Shown piece by piece: positions 18,867-31,185 of a DNA stretch of 64,000 bases; position 1 is the first letter of the stretch, and each line of letters begins with the position of its first letter. A model generated the notes under the pieces. That model ran no database searches. It was given only the letters and a program-made list of their open reading frames with translations, and was not told the DNA's origin. This DNA comes from Pseudoalteromonas lipolytica (GTDB lineage: Bacteria > Pseudomonadota > Gammaproteobacteria > Enterobacterales > Alteromonadaceae): contig NZ_FPAZ01000007.1 of assembly GCF_900116435.1 (NCBI RefSeq), positions 186,001-250,000 on the forward strand, written 5' to 3'. The translations under genes were made by a program, and so were the position numbers.

Positions 18867-18900
18867 GTGCCTATTCGAGAATAAAAAATCGCGGGCATTA

Positions 18901-18926
18901 AAAAAGCGCCCCTTAGGCGCTTTTTT
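18901..18926. terminator. Bidirectional terminator between M14 peptidase and nqrM
   Basis: gcgcc / ggcgc arms extended by A5 and T6, loop cctta. The A-run and T-run flank the stem, so it can end both the plus-strand peptidase transcript and the minus-strand nqrM transcript, which stops 7 nt away. Confidence 0.92.
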
Positions 18927-18932
18927 GTGTGG

Positions 18933-19145
18933 TTACAGAATTTGATTCTCTTTCCACGCTTGTTCTTTTGCCATGCGCTTTTTACGCTTGTCACATGGAT
19001 CATCACAGTCACAGGCTTTATCGATACCCACGGCACCTAAGCCACCACAGCTACTGGCCATTGATTTCTTTTGCACAATCATGCCCACAGCCATCGCTGC
19101 CACAATTAAAATAAGTAGACCAAAAGTAAGAAGAAAAAGTGACAT
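18933..19145 (-). CDS. nqrM: NqrM, Na+-NQR maturation protein
   Basis: A 70-residue protein with one N-terminal membrane helix (about 3-25) and the family cysteine pattern CGGLGAVGID followed by CDCDDPCDKRKKR. NqrM (formerly DUF539) is needed to build the iron centre held between NqrD and NqrE in the sodium pump. Its cysteines are thought to deliver iron. It lies downstream of apbE at the end of the nqr region, the same order as in Vibrio. Confidence 0.95.
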   Translation of the reverse strand: MSLFLLTFGLLILIVAAMAVGMIVQKKSMASSCGGLGAVGIDKACDCDDPCDKRKKRMAKEQAWKENQIL

Positions 19146-19223
19146 TGCTTTGCCCCTATCGTCAGCAATTAAATCAAGCCCAGTCGACTGGGCTGCACGT
19201 ATTATAAACTGCTTCTTGCTCTG

Positions 19224-20255
19224 CTACAAATATGGTTTAAAGGCAGGGCTAGAATAAGTGACCAAGCCATTGTCTGACTTAGCAATTAAATACACTGGCA
19301 GGTCATGTTGTTCAGCGTATTTTTGTGCCCGCTCCATTCCCATTACCGTCAGTGCTGTTGCTAAACCATCAGCCGTCATTGCCGAAGGGTGCAATACGGT
19401 AACAGACACCAAATCATGGCGGCTTGGCATCCCCGTCACAGGGTCGATTAAGTGGCTATAGGTTACCCCATCCATCTCGTAGAAAATGCGATAATCACCC
19501 GACGTTGCAATGCCATTCGTGCCCGGCTCAATCACTTTATGTACTTTGCGCACACCCGGCTCAGCGTCGGGTTGTTCGATAGCGATTTTCCAGGTGATAT
19601 TATCTGGCTTGATACCTGACACACGAAGCTCGCCGCCAATTTCGACCATATAATTTTCTAAGCCATGGCTTTCAATTACTTGCGCAACCTTATCAATACC
19701 GTAGCCTTTTGCTGTTGCTGAAAATGACAATTCTAAGCCATCCACCGTCTTCAGAAGACCAGCATCGCTTAACTGAAGCTTATCAACACCAATTTTCGCG
19801 ACCATATCAGCCAGCGCTTCATCGCTTGGGCGTTTAGTCGGTTTCTTATCTGGACCAAAGCCCCATAAATCAATTAGTGGACCCATCGTCACATCAAGGG
19901 TTTTTGTAGATTCACCCAAACGAATAGACTCCGCAACGACCTGACGAAAATCATCACTGATCGGCATAACCTGCCCTGCAGGCAAACGATTAAATTGATT
20001 AATTTCTGAGTCTGGAATATACGTCGACATAGATTGATTAACCTCTTTCAGCACTTGCTTAATTTCAGGGTGCAAATCAATCCCTTCTAGCTTAGAAGGT
20101 TCAGCAAATACTTTAATGTGGTATGTCGTTCCCATGGTCTTACCTTCAAGATAGAGCTCTTGGGCTTTATCTGCTTGGCTGCAACCAGCCATGAGTAAAG
20201 TAACAGTTAGTAGGAAAAAGGCCACAAAGCCTTGGCGATAAAACACTTTATTCAT
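19224..20255 (-). CDS. apbE: FAD:protein FMN transferase ApbE
   Basis: A 343-residue lipoprotein (signal FLLTVTLLMAGC) of normal ApbE length. Family features are GKTMGTTYHIKV, the FAD site SATAKGYGIDKVAQ, EIGGELRVSG and the C-terminal Mg2+ site LATALTVMG. It transfers FMN from FAD to the threonine of SGAT sequences; the targets in this window are NqrB and NqrC, encoded just upstream. It follows nqrF after 115 bp with a terminator-like hairpin in between, so it may be made at a lower level or from its own promoter. Confidence 0.96.
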   Translation of the reverse strand: MNKVFYRQGFVAFFLLTVTLLMAGCSQADKAQELYLEGKTMGTTYHIKVFAEPSKLEGIDLHPEIKQVLKEVNQSMSTYIPDSEINQFNRLPAGQVMPISDDFRQVVAESIRLGESTKTLDVTMGPLIDLWGFGPDKKPTKRPSDEALADMVAKIGVDKLQLSDAGLLKTVDGLELSFSATAKGYGIDKVAQVIESHGLENYMVEIGGELRVSGIKPDNITWKIAIEQPDAEPGVRKVHKVIEPGTNGIATSGDYRIFYEMDGVTYSHLIDPVTGMPSRHDLVSVTVLHPSAMTADGLATALTVMGMERAQKYAEQHDLPVYLIAKSDNGLVTYSSPAFKPYL

Positions 20256-20302
20256 AGCAACTCACCTTTTGGATACCAATCGACAGTGGTATAGAAATAA
20301 AA

Positions 20303-20333
20303 AAGCCTCGTAACACGGTGTGCTACGAGGCTT
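20303..20333 (-). terminator. Terminator after nqrF
   Basis: Arms aagcctcgta and tacgaggctt (10 bp, perfect) around an 11-nt loop. On the minus strand a T6 run follows. It lies 38 nt past the nqrF stop and separates nqrABCDEF from apbE-nqrM. Confidence 0.87.
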
Positions 20334-20370
20334 GTATTCTAACCAAAACTAATTGTTTTGTGTATGGGTG

Positions 20371-21597
20371 TTAGCCACCGAAGTCATCTAATAAGATGTT
20401 TTCGTCTTCTACACCTAAGTCTTTAAGCATGTTGATAACAGCTGCATTCATCATTGGAGGACCACACATGTAGAACTCACAATCTTCTGGCGCTTCATGA
20501 TCTTTCAAGTAGTTTTCATAAAGTACGTTATGGATGAAGCCTGTGTAACCTTCCCAGTTATCTTCTGGTTGTGGATCAGACAGTGCTGTATGCCATACAA
20601 AGTTATCATTTTCTGCTGCTAAGCCGTCGAAATCTTCAACATAGAACATTTCACGCTTAGAACGCGCACCATACCAGAAACTCATCTTACGCTTAGATTT
20701 TAAGCGCTTAAGTTGGTCAAAGATATGTGAACGCATTGGTGCCATACCTGCACCACCACCTACGAATACCATTTCTGCATCAGTGTCTTTCGCGAAGAAT
20801 TCACCGAATGGACCAGAAATAGTAACCTTATCGCCTGCTTTAAGTGACCAAATGTACGACGACATTTTACCACATGGAAGGCTTAGGTCTCTTGGCGGCG
20901 GCGTAGCGATACGCACGTTAAGCATAATAATGCCTTCTTCTTCTGGGTAGTTAGCCATTGAGTAAGCACGAATTGTTTCGTCGTCTACTTTAGACTCCAG
21001 ATCGAAGAAACCAAAGTGGTTCCAGTCGCCACGATATTCTTCAGGAATATCGAAGTCAGCGTATTTAACGTGGTGCGCAGGGGCTTCGATTTGAATATAA
21101 CCACCGGCACGGAACGGAACTGATTCGCCATCAGGAATTTGTAACTTAAGTTCCTTGATAAACGTTGCTTTGTTATCGTTTGAGATAACTTCACAATCCC
21201 ACTTCTTAACACCGAAAATTGACTCTTCAAGTTCAATTTCCATGTCGTTTTTAACATTAACCTGACACGCTAAACGGCAGCCTTCACGGGCTTCACCTTT
21301 AGAGATGTGATCAAGTTCTGTTGGTAAGATATCGCCGCCACCTTCTTTAATGTGTACACGACACTGGCCACATGAGCCACCGCCACCACATGCAGATGAT
21401 ACGAAAATACCTGAATCAGACAGCGCGCCTAATAGCTTGCTACCTGCAGATGTTTTAATAGCTTTTTCTGGGTCGCCATTAATACCGATGATGATATCGC
21501 CGCTTGCAACTAACTTAGATTTAGCACCAATGATGACTAAAACTAGTAGTACAACGATAGCGATGAAAACACCAACACCTAAGAAAATCTCATTCAT
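20371..21597 (-). CDS. nqrF: Na+-NQR subunit F (NADH dehydrogenase)
   Basis: A 408-residue subunit with an N-terminal membrane anchor (5-24), a ferredoxin-like [2Fe-2S] domain with Cys70, Cys76, Cys79 and Cys111 ([11 protein letters not shown]...LAC), and a ferredoxin-reductase-type FAD and NADH domain ([31 protein letters not shown]). It takes electrons from NADH into the complex. Last gene of the nqrA-F operon, 17 nt after nqrE. Confidence 0.98.
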   Translation of the reverse strand: MNEIFLGVGVFIAIVVLLVLVIIGAKSKLVASGDIIIGINGDPEKAIKTSAGSKLLGALSDSGIFVSSACGGGGSCGQCRVHIKEGGGDILPTELDHISKGEAREGCRLACQVNVKNDMEIELEESIFGVKKWDCEVISNDNKATFIKELKLQIPDGESVPFRAGGYIQIEAPAHHVKYADFDIPEEYRGDWNHFGFFDLESKVDDETIRAYSMANYPEEEGIIMLNVRIATPPPRDLSLPCGKMSSYIWSLKAGDKVTISGPFGEFFAKDTDAEMVFVGGGAGMAPMRSHIFDQLKRLKSKRKMSFWYGARSKREMFYVEDFDGLAAENDNFVWHTALSDPQPEDNWEGYTGFIHNVLYENYLKDHEAPEDCEFYMCGPPMMNAAVINMLKDLGVEDENILLDDFGG

Positions 21598-21614
21598 GAT
21601 TTATCCTCGCTACC

Positions 21615-22223
21615 TTAAAGTGAAATACCAGAGAATGACATAAAGCCAAGACCCATAAGACCAACAGTGATGAAAGTAATACCTAAACCACGTAAGCCAT
21701 CAGGAACGTCTGAGTACTTCATTTTTTCACGGATACCAGCAAGTAATGTAATTGCTAGTGCCCAGCCCACACCTGAACCGATACCATAAACAACAGACTC
21801 GCCGAAGTTATAGTTACGCTCAACCATGAAAGATACCGCACCGAAGATTGCACAGTTAACTGTGATCAAAGGTAAGAAGATACCTAACGCGTTGTATAGT
21901 GCAGGGAAGAACTTATCTAATGCCATTTCAAGAATTTGTACAAGTGCTGCAATAACACCGATAAATGTCAAGAAACGTAAGAAGCTAAGGTCTGCTTCTG
22001 GGTAGCCAAGCCACTCTAATGCACCCGGTGCAAGAACAGCGTGGTAAACCAAGTTATTTACTGGTACTGAAATACCCAATACCACGATAACTGCCACACC
22101 TAGGCCGATTGATGTAGTTACTTTCTTTGATACTGCAAGGAAAGTACACATACCTAGGAAGAAGGCTAAAGCTAAGTTTTCAATGAAAACCGCTTTTACA
22201 AATAAACTAATATAATGTTCCAC
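21615..22223 (-). CDS. nqrE: Na+-NQR subunit E
   Basis: A 202-residue membrane subunit with six helices, homologous to NqrD in inverted topology. [14 protein letters not shown] and the central [10 protein letters not shown] contain the cysteines that ligate the intramembrane iron centre with NqrD. Tight spacing to nqrD (10 nt) and nqrF (17 nt). Confidence 0.98.
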   Translation of the reverse strand: MEHYISLFVKAVFIENLALAFFLGMCTFLAVSKKVTTSIGLGVAVIVVLGISVPVNNLVYHAVLAPGALEWLGYPEADLSFLRFLTFIGVIAALVQILEMALDKFFPALYNALGIFLPLITVNCAIFGAVSFMVERNYNFGESVVYGIGSGVGWALAITLLAGIREKMKYSDVPDGLRGLGITFITVGLMGLGFMSFSGISL

Positions 22224-22233
22224 TGCTCGCCCC

Positions 22234-22866
22234 TTACGCTTTTGCTTCTACTTGGTCTTTCTTAACGGTACGAAGTACCCAAATGAATAAACCAATAATG
22301 AAGAATGCACTCGGTGGTAAAATCAATAGACCCATTGGTTGATACCAGCCACCATTTTGTACAAGTGGGATAATATCAACACCGAATAGTGAACCTTTAC
22401 CGAATAACTCACGGATGAAACCAACCGTTAATAGCACGACTGAGTAGCCTAAACCATTACCGATACCGTCTAAGAAAGACATCAGTGGTGGTGATTTCAT
22501 TGCGTATGCTTCCGCACGACCCATTACGATACAGTTAGTAATGATTAGACCAACGAATACAGATAGCTCTTTTGCAGTTGCGTAAGAGAATGCCTGTAAA
22601 ACTTGGTCAACAACGATTACCAGTGACGCAATGATCGTCATTTGCACGATAATACGTACAGATGATGGGATCTGGTTACGAATACATGAGATAAAGAAGC
22701 TAGAAAACGCAGTTACAAGTGTCAATGCGATTGACATGATTAGTGCATTTTTTAAGCTTGATGTAACCGCTAGCGCAGAACAAATACCAAGTACTTGAAG
22801 TGCGATTGGGTTATTTGCGAATACCGGGCCAAATAGGACCGACTTCATTTCTTTAGTATCAGCCAT
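22234..22866 (-). CDS. nqrD: Na+-NQR subunit D
   Basis: A 210-residue membrane subunit with six helices. [17 protein letters not shown] and [17 protein letters not shown] carry the conserved cysteines facing NqrE. Its start shares one base with the nqrC stop. Confidence 0.98.
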   Translation of the reverse strand: MADTKEMKSVLFGPVFANNPIALQVLGICSALAVTSSLKNALIMSIALTLVTAFSSFFISCIRNQIPSSVRIIVQMTIIASLVIVVDQVLQAFSYATAKELSVFVGLIITNCIVMGRAEAYAMKSPPLMSFLDGIGNGLGYSVVLLTVGFIRELFGKGSLFGVDIIPLVQNGGWYQPMGLLILPPSAFFIIGLFIWVLRTVKKDQVEAKA

Positions 22867-23618
22867 TATTTCAACGCTCCTTCACGTACTTTCGCAAGGA
22901 ATGGACCAAAGCCATGCTCGCCAGTCCAGAAGTCAACTGTATGATCAACACCGTTTGACGTTAACGTTGCACCTGAAAGACCATCGATTTGATGTTCATT
23001 GCTCGCACCGCTCTTCATGATATTGATTGGTAACTCTTTACCTTGCCATTTAGCAGTCCATTGTGGGTTTTGAATCTCACCACCAAGACCAGGCGTTTCA
23101 TTGTGCTTGAAGAAATTGATGTTCTTAACAGTTTCACCATCGCTCTCAAGCGCTAAGAAGCCATACATTACACCCCAAAGGCCGTAACCTTGGATAGGAA
23201 GAATGATTGCATCTGTAGAACCATCTGCTTTTTTCGAGATATAAACAGGTGAATTTTTCGTCATACGCTGGATACCCGCGATGTCTTTAATTCCTTCTGC
23301 TTTCAACGCAAAGCTACGCGCTTGGTCGAATTTAGATTTCTCGAAATCAAATGAGTTAGGATCAACACCTTCAACAAACTCACCTGTGCTCATGTCTACT
23401 ACGCGTGCTTCAATTTTTGAGTTGAAGGTATCTGAAACAGTACCCGAAACTTCAATGTCTGCAGCCGCTAAGATATTACGCTGAATATCTTGTGTTTTGT
23501 TAGCTTGCTGTAAAGGACGAAGCTGAACTGAAGCAAACGATACGATGATTGCACACACTAAACATAGTGCAACAACAACGGTTAGCGTTTTGCCGATTGA
23601 TTCGTTATTACTAGACAT
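22866..23618 (-). CDS. nqrC: Na+-NQR subunit C
   Basis: A 250-residue subunit with one N-terminal membrane helix (10-30) and a periplasmic FMN domain. The flavinylation site is [10 protein letters not shown], with Thr218 as the expected FMN-carrying residue, the target of ApbE. It overlaps nqrB by 8 nt and abuts nqrD. Confidence 0.98.
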   Translation of the reverse strand: MSSNNESIGKTLTVVVALCLVCAIIVSFASVQLRPLQQANKTQDIQRNILAAADIEVSGTVSDTFNSKIEARVVDMSTGEFVEGVDPNSFDFEKSKFDQARSFALKAEGIKDIAGIQRMTKNSPVYISKKADGSTDAIILPIQGYGLWGVMYGFLALESDGETVKNINFFKHNETPGLGGEIQNPQWTAKWQGKELPINIMKSGASNEHQIDGLSGATLTSNGVDHTVDFWTGEHGFGPFLAKVREGALK

Positions 23619-24813
23619 TACGTGCCAACCTCCGCTTGATATTAGCTTGCACTACAAAGTGATCGAATAATGGCGCAAATAAGTTAGCAAATAAGATTGC
23701 TAGCATCATACCTTCTGGGAATGCCGGGTTAACAACACGGATCATTACAACCATAAAGCCGATTAACGCACCGTAAGCGAACTTACCTTTGTCTGTGAAT
23801 GATGCAGATACTGGGTCTGTTGCCATGAAGAACATACCAAATGCAAAACCACCCAATACTAAGTGCCAGTGCCAAGGCATAGCAAATACAGCGTTCGTTT
23901 CAGAACCAACCGTGTTTAGTAAGAATGACGTTGCAACCATACCTAGGAAAACACCTAGCACGATACGCCATGAAGCAATACGCACATAAATCAGGAATAA
24001 ACCACCGATTAATAGTGCAAGTGTTGATGTTTCACCAACAGAACCTTGAATGAAACCGTAGAATGCATTCCACCATAGTTCCATGTTGCTGTAATCAAGT
24101 GAGCCAACAACTGCCTGACCTAGCATAGTTGCACCAGAGAATGAATCTACTGCTGTCCATACTGTGTCACCTGAAATTTGTGCAGGGTATGCGAAGAATA
24201 AGAACGCACGACCAGCAAGCGCAGGGTTTAGGAAGTTACGACCTGTACCACCAAAGATCTCTTTAGCGATTACAACACCAAACGTAATACCTAGCGCAAC
24301 TTGCCATAGTGGAATCGTTGCAGGCAGGATTAGTGCAAATAATACAGACGTTACGAAGAAACCTTCATTTACTTCGTGCTTACGCACTGAAGCAAATAAT
24401 ACTTCCCAGAAACCACCGACAATAAATGTTGTCGCGTAGATTGGTAGGAAGAAGCAGGCACCGTAAAACATTTTCGCGCCCCAACCTGATTCAGCAGATA
24501 ATTCACCGCCAAACAATTGGAACAGACCAACTTGCCATGAGTTTGCTAGTTCAAAACCTTGTGCAAGCGCACCTGCGGCCTGATGACCGATGTTGAACAT
24601 ACCAAAGAACATAGCAGGGAACGTCGCCATCCACACTAAAATCATCATACGTTTTAGGTCGATGTTATCGCGAACGTGTGTTTTGCCTTTATTTACGTAA
24701 CCAGGCGTGTAAAAAATAGTCGCTGCAGCTTCGTAAAGCGCATACCATTTTTCGTGTTTACCACCCGGTTCAAAATGCGGCTCAATATCTTCTAGAAATT
24801 TCTTTAAACCCAT
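23611..24813 (-). CDS. nqrB: Na+-NQR subunit B
   Basis: A 400-residue, about ten-helix subunit that carries riboflavin and a covalent FMN and forms part of the Na+ path and quinone site. The FMN site is [10 protein letters not shown] with Thr229 (Vibrio Thr236). The conserved [24 protein letters not shown] and the C-terminal [16 protein letters not shown] are intact. It begins 4 nt after nqrA. Confidence 0.98.
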   Translation of the reverse strand: MGLKKFLEDIEPHFEPGGKHEKWYALYEAAATIFYTPGYVNKGKTHVRDNIDLKRMMILVWMATFPAMFFGMFNIGHQAAGALAQGFELANSWQVGLFQLFGGELSAESGWGAKMFYGACFFLPIYATTFIVGGFWEVLFASVRKHEVNEGFFVTSVLFALILPATIPLWQVALGITFGVVIAKEIFGGTGRNFLNPALAGRAFLFFAYPAQISGDTVWTAVDSFSGATMLGQAVVGSLDYSNMELWWNAFYGFIQGSVGETSTLALLIGGLFLIYVRIASWRIVLGVFLGMVATSFLLNTVGSETNAVFAMPWHWHLVLGGFAFGMFFMATDPVSASFTDKGKFAYGALIGFMVVMIRVVNPAFPEGMMLAILFANLFAPLFDHFVVQANIKRRLARNV

Positions 24814-24817
24814 CTCT

Positions 24818-26510
<1,693 letters not shown>

Positions 26511-27704
26511 TTAATCGATCAACTGAGAAATTTCAACAACAGGATTCACATCTTGCTCGTAATCAACGCTGTCGATACCAAAACCGAATAAACGTAAAAA
26601 CTCATTATGGTAACCCACGTAATCGGTTAATTCGTCAATCGTTTCTGTATCAACGGTATCCCAAACATGTTGTACACGTGCTTGCACATCGTCTTCCAAC
26701 TCTTTGTAGTTTTGGAATAAATGACCACCGTCATCAAAACGAGGCGTGTCGCCGTAAAGGTTTTCAGTAAATAGCGCGTGAATTTGCTCAATGGTGCCTT
26801 CGTACGTACCATCTGCTTTCATTACTTTGAATAATGCAGAGATATAAAGTGGCATAATTGGAATTGCCGAGCTTGCCTGCGTTACCACAGCATTTAAAGA
26901 AGACACATACGCTTCGCCATTTAAGTCTTTTGTTGACTCTTTAATCGCTTGCGTTGCACGGTCAAGGTCTTCTTTTGCTTTACCAATTGTCGCATGACCG
27001 TAAATTGGCCACGTTAACTCTTTACCAATATAGGTATACGCTGTTGTTTTGAAGTTATCAGCAAGTACATCGGCTTCTTTTAATGCATCAATCCACATTT
27101 CCCAATCTTCACCGCCCATTACTTTAATTGTATTGTCGATGTCTTCTTGGCTTGCCGCTTCAACCGTTACTTCATCAATCACACGCTTAGACGTATTTAA
27201 GTTTTTAGTCGTGATATCTGAACCGATTGGCTTTAATGTAGACGAATATGTCTCACCCGTATTTGGGTCTGTACGACGTGGTGACGCTAAGCTGTAGATA
27301 ACTAAATCAACTTTACCTAAGTCTGCTTTGATAGTCTCAATTGCTTTTTGCTTGATTTCATTTGAAAACGCATCGCCATTGATGTTTTTAGACCACAGAC
27401 CAGCTTCTTCCGCAGCGGCTTGAAATGCAGCGGTGTTGTACCAGCCAGCAGACCCTGTTTTACGTTCTGCCCCTTCTTTTTCGAAGAAGATACCTAAGGT
27501 GTTTGCGCCGCCACCAAATGCAGCCGTAATACGTGATGCTAGGCCGTAACCTGTTGACGCACCAATGACTAATACATTTTTAGGTGCATTGCTTAGTGGT
27601 CCTTGCGCTTTCACATAATTAATTTGTTCTTGTACGTGCTCAGCACACCCTACTGGATGCGCGTTAGTGCAGATAAATCCACGAATTTTAGGCTTAATGA
27701 CCAT
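26511..27704 (-). CDS. fabV: trans-2-enoyl-ACP/CoA reductase FabV
   Basis: A 397-residue enzyme of usual FabV length. The N terminus [21 protein letters not shown], the nucleotide-binding [25 protein letters not shown] and the active-site Tyr-x8-Lys in [11 protein letters not shown] are characteristic. It reduces enoyl-thioesters with NADH in the last step of fatty-acid elongation and is a triclosan-resistant alternative to FabI. Transcribed alone toward nqrA but separated from it by a terminator. Confidence 0.96.
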   Translation of the reverse strand: MVIKPKIRGFICTNAHPVGCAEHVQEQINYVKAQGPLSNAPKNVLVIGASTGYGLASRITAAFGGGANTLGIFFEKEGAERKTGSAGWYNTAAFQAAAEEAGLWSKNINGDAFSNEIKQKAIETIKADLGKVDLVIYSLASPRRTDPNTGETYSSTLKPIGSDITTKNLNTSKRVIDEVTVEAASQEDIDNTIKVMGGEDWEMWIDALKEADVLADNFKTTAYTYIGKELTWPIYGHATIGKAKEDLDRATQAIKESTKDLNGEAYVSSLNAVVTQASSAIPIMPLYISALFKVMKADGTYEGTIEQIHALFTENLYGDTPRFDDGGHLFQNYKELEDDVQARVQHVWDTVDTETIDELTDYVGYHNEFLRLFGFGIDSVDYEQDVNPVVEISQLID

Positions 27705-27813
27705 TGATCATCCTATATCTATCACAATAAAAATTAGCGCTAGTTTAAAGGCTAATAGTAAAAATACAGGTCTGATCAGTCATATAAAATATATAACTGA
27801 TCACACCATCCAA

Positions 27814-28125
27814 TTAATCAAACTTAGAACCGCCCATACACGCAGGTGATTCAGGCGCTTGCCCTTGATGTTGTGCAAATTCATCAGGCGTAAACGTGTG
27901 TATCGCTAAAGCATGAATATGATTAGCAAGCTCATCTTTTAATAACTCATTTATTTGACGATGACGGGCTAGTAAGCGCTTACCTGCGAACTCTTCACTC
28001 ACTACAATCACTTTAAAATGTGAATCAGTGCCGCGACTATGCATATGACTTTCATTAACAACATTCAGGTGCTTGCACTGAATACCCGCGGCGAGCTTTT
28101 GCTCAATTTGTTGTTGCATTGACAT
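27814..28125 (-). CDS. bolA: BolA family protein
   Basis: A 103-residue single-domain protein. The BolA fold is recognisable from VVNESHMHSRGTDSHFKVIVVSEEFAGKRLLARHRQIN and the conserved ALAIHTFTPDEF, including the His that takes part in [2Fe-2S] binding with monothiol glutaredoxins. BolA affects morphology and motility under stress and iron-sulfur handling. E. coli keeps bolA beside yajG and ampG; here those two lie 2-3 kb away on the other strand. Confidence 0.92.
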   Translation of the reverse strand: MSMQQQIEQKLAAGIQCKHLNVVNESHMHSRGTDSHFKVIVVSEEFAGKRLLARHRQINELLKDELANHIHALAIHTFTPDEFAQHQGQAPESPACMGGSKFD

Positions 28126-28196
28126 CTGTCATAAACCTTTTAGCAAAATAATTGAGCGTTACTATATCAAGGGGATGGTTCATTTTTCCAATGATT

Positions 28197-28784
28197 TTAC
28201 ATTATTGATCTAAAGGTCAGGTTAATTCGTGGGTGCTTAAGCTTTTGCTGCTTAGGTAAACTATGCAGATAATCCCGTTGGCTTGTGCCATTCATTACTA
28301 AGCAACTGCCACTTTGTAGCACGATACTCTGTTGCTCATTGGTGTGTTTATGTTTTATTTTGAACACACGCTCAGCCCCCAGCGAAATTGACGCAATCGT
28401 CGGTTGCTTGCCAAGTTCGGGTTCATCATCACTGTGCCACCCCATACAGTCGTGGCCATCTCGATACAAATTAACCAATAAAGCATTAAAAGGTATCTGT
28501 AACTGCGCCGTTAAACGTTTTCGCATAGCATCCAGTACATCAGGCCAAGGTTCAACAATCAATTTTGATCCTGAGTAAGCGTAATTAACGTTTTCATCAG
28601 CAATAAAACATTGCAAGCGTGGGATAACATGACGTTTGCCATACACCGTAATTTCGGGCTGTTGCCAATGTAGGTTTTGCTCTAAGTAATAAAATAAGTC
28701 GAGGCTTTTTTGGGCACTAAGAGCTTGGGCCTGATAAGAAAAGCCATTTGGTAGATGATTAGGGTTGGCGTTTGGCTGTTGCAT
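28197..28784 (-). CDS. AlkB-type 2-oxoglutarate/Fe(II) dioxygenase
   Basis: A 195-residue enzyme of the group close to human ALKBH2/3. The iron ligands are His117 and Asp119 (MGWHSDDEPE) and His174 (DYLHSLP); the 2-oxoglutarate arginines are in HPRINLTFR (186 and 192). It would remove 1-methyladenine and 3-methylcytosine lesions from DNA by oxidation. It is not fused to or beside an ada gene, so it may not be part of an alkylation-induced operon. Divergent from rlmG with only 39 bp between starts, so the two promoters must overlap. Confidence 0.92.
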   Translation of the reverse strand: MQQPNANPNHLPNGFSYQAQALSAQKSLDLFYYLEQNLHWQQPEITVYGKRHVIPRLQCFIADENVNYAYSGSKLIVEPWPDVLDAMRKRLTAQLQIPFNALLVNLYRDGHDCMGWHSDDEPELGKQPTIASISLGAERVFKIKHKHTNEQQSIVLQSGSCLVMNGTSQRDYLHSLPKQQKLKHPRINLTFRSIM

Positions 28785-28823
28785 GTTAGAATTTACCTAT
28801 ACTTAAATACTTATCGTAAAAAC

Positions 28824-29960
28824 ATGATGACCACCCAAGCACAGCTCGGTGATAGCACCTATACCCTTGAACGTTTTCCTTTAGATCAAAAAAATCGTAG
28901 CCTCCAGGCCTGGGACTCTGCTGATGAGTACCTAATTGATTATGTACATGAACACCATTCACACGCAAATTCTGTCCTTATTCTCAATGACAGCTTTGGG
29001 GCATTGGCATGTGCATTTAACCAGTTAACCGTTTATTCAGTTAATGATTCGTATATTGCCCATCAGGCCACCCTTTATAATTTAAACGCCAATGAGTTAA
29101 AAGCGGATTCGTTAACGCGCTTAAACTCACTTGAGAGTTTACCAAACCACGTTGATTTAGTGATCTTAAAAGTGCCACGAAATTTAGGCTATTTGCAACA
29201 TCAATTAGCAGCGATTAGTGCAGCATTACCTGCTGGTATTGATGTAATAGCCGCGGGAAAAACTAAAGAGATTCATAACTCGACAATTAAAGCGTTTAGC
29301 CAGTTTATCGGTGAAACAACAACCAGCTTAGCCGTAAAAAAATCACGCTTAGTCATAAGTAAAACAAGTGGATTAGATAAACACGCTGCATTTCCGGTTA
29401 GCTGGCCACTGGAGGGCAGCGAATTTGAAATTCAAAATCACGCAAATGTTTTCTCGCGCGATTCATTAGATATCGGCGCCCGCTTTTTCTTTAACTATTT
29501 ACCACAAACCAGTAAAGCGCGCAGTATCATCGATTTAGGTTGTGGCAATGGTGTGGTGGGTTTAATGGCTTTAAAACGTTGCCCTAAAGCACAGCTTACG
29601 TTTGTTGATGAATCGTATATGGCGGTTGAGTCAGCACGACTCAATGTTGAAACTAATTTACCCGAACAACTAGCACACTGTGAGTTCGTGCAAAACGACT
29701 GCTTAACCGATTTTGCAGCGAATAGTGTTGACCTGGTGTTATGCAACCCACCTTTTCATCAGGCACAAGCTGTCACAGACCACATTGCTTGGCAGATGTT
29801 TAAACAAGCTAAACAGACGCTTAAACCTGGCGGCGAGTTAAGAATAATTGGTAATCGTCATTTAGACTATCATGAAAAATTAAAGCGTATGTTCGGCAAC
29901 TGTAAGTTATTAGGTTCTAATAAAAAGTTTGTCGTGCTTAGTGCGATTAAAAATAATTAA
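28824..29960 (+). CDS. rlmG: 23S rRNA m2G1835 methyltransferase RlmG
   Basis: A 378-residue protein, the same length as E. coli RlmG. An N-terminal degenerate methyltransferase domain (about 1-185) is followed by a catalytic one with SAM motif IIDLGCGNGVVGL and the base-amino methylation motif CNPPFHQ. It methylates N2 of G1835 in 23S rRNA. The open frame extends to 28755, but alignment of LERFPLDQKNRSLQAWDSADEYL with E. coli supports the ATG at 28824. Followed after 13 nt by yajG. Confidence 0.95.
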   Translation: MMTTQAQLGDSTYTLERFPLDQKNRSLQAWDSADEYLIDYVHEHHSHANSVLILNDSFGALACAFNQLTVYSVNDSYIAHQATLYNLNANELKADSLTRLNSLESLPNHVDLVILKVPRNLGYLQHQLAAISAALPAGIDVIAAGKTKEIHNSTIKAFSQFIGETTTSLAVKKSRLVISKTSGLDKHAAFPVSWPLEGSEFEIQNHANVFSRDSLDIGARFFFNYLPQTSKARSIIDLGCGNGVVGLMALKRCPKAQLTFVDESYMAVESARLNVETNLPEQLAHCEFVQNDCLTDFAANSVDLVLCNPPFHQAQAVTDHIAWQMFKQAKQTLKPGGELRIIGNRHLDYHEKLKRMFGNCKLLGSNKKFVVLSAIKNN

Positions 29961-29973
29961 TGGAGCAATATAA

Positions 29974-30525
29974 ATGAGAAAAATACTTCCTTTATGTGCG
30001 GTGCTTTTGCTGGCTGCGTGCAGCAATCAACCAAATCAGTTAATTTTAAACCCCGTATATCAAAGCGGTAAAATCACTCAAATTAATAGTAATGTGAGCA
30101 CCAGTGTCATTGATTTACGTGGTGACAATGTGACGTTAAAAATTATTGAATCAGATAAAACCAAAACGCTTGCAAGCCCAGGTATTACCGACTCTGTTAA
30201 AAGTGCACTTGATAGCGCGTTGAGCCGCAATGGTGTCAGTATTTCTAATCTTGCCACCACGCGTTTCGAAATTGATATCCATAAATTACAAGCAGTGGTC
30301 ACTGAAAAAATGATGACTCACACCAGCGCCGCAAGCATCGAGTTTGGTGTGCGAGTTATCAGAAACGACAGTAGCTTCAGTAAAGTCTACCATGGCAATG
30401 CGAACCTTGAAGGCCCTCTAAGCCATGACCGAGCCAAAATTGAGAGTCAGCTGAATAAGTTGACTGAACAATTAATTACCCGCATTGTATCTGACCCAGA
30501 ATTAATCGCCTATTTAGAAGGTTAA
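29974..30525 (+). CDS. yajG: YajG family lipoprotein
   Basis: A 183-residue protein with a lipoprotein signal (CAVLLLAACSN, acylated Cys at 16) and a YajG-type body: the substrate-free beta-sandwich with VIDLRGD and the A-S-IEFGVRV region. Function is unknown; likely an outer-membrane or periplasmic lipoprotein. Close spacing to rlmG and the cyclophilin suggests an operon rlmG-yajG-ppi-ampG. E. coli has yajG directly before ampG. Confidence 0.85.
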   Translation: MRKILPLCAVLLLAACSNQPNQLILNPVYQSGKITQINSNVSTSVIDLRGDNVTLKIIESDKTKTLASPGITDSVKSALDSALSRNGVSISNLATTRFEIDIHKLQAVVTEKMMTHTSAASIEFGVRVIRNDSSFSKVYHGNANLEGPLSHDRAKIESQLNKLTEQLITRIVSDPELIAYLEG

Positions 30526-30527
30526 CT

Positions 30528-31145
30528 ATGAAGCGCATTTTATTACTTAGTTTTATTTTATTATTTGCTCACAGTTCATTCGCGGCAACTGAAGGTAAAT
30601 TTATTCAAAAAGACAACATGTTTCCACGGGTCGAAATAGTGACCACGTTGGGAAGTATTGTTGTTGAAATGGATCGCTCTCGCGCCCCTATAACGGTCAA
30701 TAACTTCTTAACTTATGTGGCCGACGGCAGCTATCAAGGAAGCGTGTTTCATCGCGTTGAACGTGATGAAGATAATGAACGCGACTTTGTAATTCAAGGG
30801 GGGGGTTACGATAAAGACTACGACGGTCTGCACGAGAACGACCCTATCTTCAACGAGAGCGGTAACGGTCTAAAAAATGACATGTACAGTATCGCCATGG
30901 CCTATCAAGACCGTAAACCGCACTCAGGTACACGTCAATTCTTCTTTAACATGGATGACAACGATCACTTGAATCCGGGCCGTGATTGGGGATTTGCTGT
31001 GTTTGGTATGGTTATGGATGGTTATGAGACCTTAGACAAAATCATGCGTGTTGAAACTGCATTCAATGAAAAAATAGGTTACAGCTTTGTGCCTAAAACC
31101 CCTGTCGTTATTTTAAATGTAAAAGTACTCGAAGCTAATCAATAA
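30528..31145 (+). CDS. Secreted cyclophilin-type peptidyl-prolyl isomerase
   Basis: A 205-residue protein with a signal peptide (cleavage near SSFAA, residue 20) and a cyclophilin domain. VFHRVERDE...DFVIQGGG and the SGTRQFFFNMDDNDHLNPG segment contain the catalytic Arg, Phe and Gln-type residues; DWGFAVFGMVMDGYETLDKI is the usual C-terminal core. It should fold proteins in the periplasm. It starts 2 nt after yajG and lies between yajG and ampG, where E. coli has no gene. Confidence 0.92.
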   Translation: MKRILLLSFILLFAHSSFAATEGKFIQKDNMFPRVEIVTTLGSIVVEMDRSRAPITVNNFLTYVADGSYQGSVFHRVERDEDNERDFVIQGGGYDKDYDGLHENDPIFNESGNGLKNDMYSIAMAYQDRKPHSGTRQFFFNMDDNDHLNPGRDWGFAVFGMVMDGYETLDKIMRVETAFNEKIGYSFVPKTPVVILNVKVLEANQ

Positions 31146-31185
31146 TAATTAGGGGGCTTGGCGCCCCCACAAACACGGCAACACT

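Noticed and set aside
28755..28823. Extended start of rlmG overlapping alkB
   Set aside because: It would overlap the divergent alkB start; the 378-residue form equals the E. coli length.
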